Origin: Bacillota bacterium
GTDB lineage: Bacteria > Bacillota > Desulfitobacteriia > Desulfitobacteriales > Desulfitobacteriaceae
Assembly: GCA_021849995.1 (NCBI GenBank)
Contig: JAJZSC010000218.1
Span: 1 to 6,150, forward strand
Direction: 5' to 3'
Length of the DNA: 6,150 bases
In this document: one piece after another, positions 4,565-6,150 of the stretch
Layout of the letters: the number at the start of each line of letters is the position of its first letter
Numbering within the stretch: position 1 is the stretch's first letter
Translations under genes and position numbers: made by a program
Notes under the pieces: generated by a model
The model's input: the letters and a program-made list of their open reading frames with translations, nothing else
Databases searched by the model: none
What the model was told of the DNA's origin: nothing

Positions 4565-6150
4565 TTAGACTTTAAAATGCATTACAGCCTGTTGCAAGTT
4601 CTGTCCTAGATTAGCCAGGGATATAGCTGAAGCCGAAATTTCTTCCATCGCTGCGCTTTGTTCCTCGGTACTTGCGGAAACTTCCTGTGCCGCGGCCGCA
4701 TTTTGCTGGGCCACAGAAGAGATCGACTGAATCGATTCCGAAATTCCCTTAGCGCTATTATCAACCTGATTTGAAGTAGTACCTACTTCAGAAATATGAA
4801 CGCTTAAATTTGCTACAACCTGAGAAATACTTCCGAATACTTCACTCGTTCTATTCACTGCTGCCTGTTGAATTTCCGCTGCCTCTTTAGTTTTGTCCAT
4901 TTCTGCCTGAGCTTGAAGCGCACCTTGCTGAATCTTGTTAACTATCTCGTTGATCTCAGATGTAGCACTTGCCGCTCCTTCGGCTAGTTTCCGGACTTCT
5001 TCGGCCACCACCGCAAAACCTCTACCATGCTCGCCCGCCCTAGCCGCTTCGATCGCCGCATTAAGGGCAAGCAGATTAGTTTGATCTGCTATATTGGCAA
5101 TAGTCTTAAGGATATTACTCACTTCCTGTGATTTCTGGGCCAAATCTGTTACCGCTGTTCCAACGTTTACTACGGCCGCAATATTATCTTTCATCTTCTC
5201 ATTTTGATCATCTACTGCTTTGAGCCCTTCTGATACATAAGAGCTAGCCTCACCTGATATCTTAACTATTCCTTGTATCCGATTTGTCATTTCACTAATA
5301 GCTGCGGTGATACCAATAGCCATCTCAGCAATTTGGTTTGAATTCATAGCCTGCTCGTTTGCACCTTTAGCCATTTCTTGGGTAGCTACTGTTACGTGCT
5401 CAACAGATTGGTTAGCTTGTTCGGTTGAAGCGCTAAATTCCTGAGCTGCAGAGGCGATTTGATTAGAACTGTCCCTGATCTGGACGACCACCGCTTTTAG
5501 ATTTTGAGTCATAGTATCCATGGATTTAGCCAATGAGCCTATTTCATCTTTTCCATTGGTATCCCATTTTACATTAAGGTTTCCACTTGCTACATTACTT
5601 GCCCCAGCTTCCAGCTCTTTAAGAGGTTTACTTATCATTCTGCCTAGTATGAAGGATAAAGCAACTGCTACAATTGTACTAAAAATAAGCAGTATGTAAA
5701 AATTTCTACTGGCTTCATGCCCGTGGGCTACTCCTTTAAAATAGGTTTGTTCAGCTTTTTGCTTTTGAATATCCATAATGTCAACAATACTCTTTAAAGC
5801 ATTGTCCCTAAGTGCACTCGAAGACTTTAACAAGAGCATAGCTACTTCTATGTCGTTTTTATTGCTTAATTCTATGATCTCGGCACGTGAATTTCGATAA
5901 TAGTCCAAGCTTGTTGTAAAGATATCCAACGCTTTCTTGACATCCTCATTATCAGAAGCAAGCATTTCTCGTAATTGCTCCTCTAAATCAATAATAAGTA
6001 CTGTTCGTTCATTCATCTCTTTTTCAATCTCAGCCTTTTCTTGAGCTGAAAGAGCCCCTACGTGGTCTGCCAGCCTTAAGCTATTAAATGTAGTATTGTA
6101 TCTGATGTCGGCGAGAACAGAAAGCGGTATCAGGCTCTCTTTATAGATTA
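4565..6150 (-). CDS. Methyl-accepting chemotaxis protein with four-helix-bundle sensor (5' end beyond right edge)
   Basis: Transmembrane chemoreceptor that signals through CheW/CheA to the flagellar motor. The frame stays open to the right edge, giving 528 codons or more. The Met at 6014-6016 is internal, since 44 in-frame codons precede it and continue the sensor helix (for example IRYNTTFNSLRLADHVGALS). Counting from that Met: an all-helical extracytoplasmic sensor to about 104 (4HB_MCP-like), a membrane helix at about 106-126, HAMP at 127-180 (ISKPLKELE, DEIGSLAKSMDTM), then the cytoplasmic signalling coiled coil. The CheA/CheW-binding tip is intact at about 307-346 (DQTNLLALNAAIEAARAGEHGRGFAVVAEEVRKLAE). 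Likely methylation helices are at about 190-205 (AQEFSASTEQ) and 443-462 (AQEVSASTEEQ, SAAMEEISAS). There is no CheR-binding tail; it ends QQAVMHFKV, as many Gram-positive receptors do. The first membrane helix and start codon are missing. The ligand cannot be read from the sequence. The gene is convergent with the amidase gene. Confidence 0.95.
   Translation of the reverse strand, partial: IYKESLIPLSVLADIRYNTTFNSLRLADHVGALSAQEKAEIEKEMNERTVLIIDLEEQLREMLASDNEDVKKALDIFTTSLDYYRNSRAEIIELSNKNDIEVAMLLLKSSSALRDNALKSIVDIMDIQKQKAEQTYFKGVAHGHEASRNFYILLIFSTIVAVALSFILGRMISKPLKELEAGASNVASGNLNVKWDTNGKDEIGSLAKSMDTMTQNLKAVVVQIRDSSNQIASAAQEFSASTEQANQSVEHVTVATQEMAKGANEQAMNSNQIAEMAIGITAAISEMTNRIQGIVKISGEASSYVSEGLKAVDDQNEKMKDNIAAVVNVGTAVTDLAQKSQEVSNILKTIANIADQTNLLALNAAIEAARAGEHGRGFAVVAEEVRKLAEGAASATSEINEIVNKIQQGALQAQAEMDKTKEAAEIQQAAVNRTSEVFGSISQVVANLSVHISEVGTTSNQVDNSAKGISESIQSISSVAQQNAAAAQEVSASTEEQSAAMEEISASAISLANLGQNLQQAVMHFKV

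Noticed and set aside
6014..6016. ATG as the start of the chemoreceptor
   Set aside because: The frame continues upstream without a stop to the window edge and encodes sensor-helix sequence. A start here would remove the first membrane helix and part of the four-helix bundle.

Overview
The window looks like chromosomal DNA from a low- to mid-GC Gram-positive bacterium. The evidence is a lipoprotein-anchored iron-binding protein, strong AGGAGG-type ribosome binding sites, a consensus sigma-A promoter and a near-consensus Fur box. The mix of a 4HB-type chemoreceptor and several murein hydrolases would fit a motile, spore-forming clostridial lineage such as the Desulfosporosinus/Desulfitobacterium group. 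That placement is inference from style, not from a marker gene.

Layout. (1) 1-2107, minus strand: a Fur-controlled ferric-iron ABC uptake operon. It has a consensus promoter, a Fur box at the start site, the substrate-binding lipoprotein gene (943-2016), an intercistronic hairpin, then the 5' part of an FbpB-type permease gene that runs off the left edge. The ATPase gene is probably further left. (2) 2167-2704, minus strand: a small M23 (LytM-type) zinc endopeptidase with its own terminator. Its 5' end looks damaged: it has only a TTG start, no ribosome binding site, a terminator-like hairpin just upstream, and a membrane-segment-like reading in the neighbouring frame. (3) 2733-4463, plus strand: a gene for a multidomain peptidoglycan hydrolase (Amidase_3, a SPOR-like module, a Pro/Ser/Thr linker, a GH73-like glucosaminidase and a phage-holin-like two-helix membrane tail), with a strong hairpin on each side. 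(4) 4565-6150, minus strand: most of a transmembrane methyl-accepting chemotaxis protein whose N-terminus lies beyond the right edge.

The iron genes work together: the lipoprotein catches ferric iron outside the membrane and passes it to the permease, and Fur would shut the operon when iron is plentiful. The two wall-hydrolase genes are divergent and cut different bonds in peptidoglycan (peptide cross-links, the amide bond to muramic acid and the glycan strand). The chemoreceptor is convergent with the amidase gene and appears unrelated to it.

The most unusual item is the amidase-glucosaminidase protein. It has no signal peptide but ends in a phage-like membrane hairpin, so one polypeptide seems to combine the two halves of a lysis cassette. 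The flanking hairpins and the broken-looking start of the M23 gene suggest that it may have arrived as an insulated, phage-derived unit. There is no gene-free stretch longer than 300 bases; the longest gaps (2017-2224, 2705-2854 and 4361-4564) hold the regulatory elements listed.
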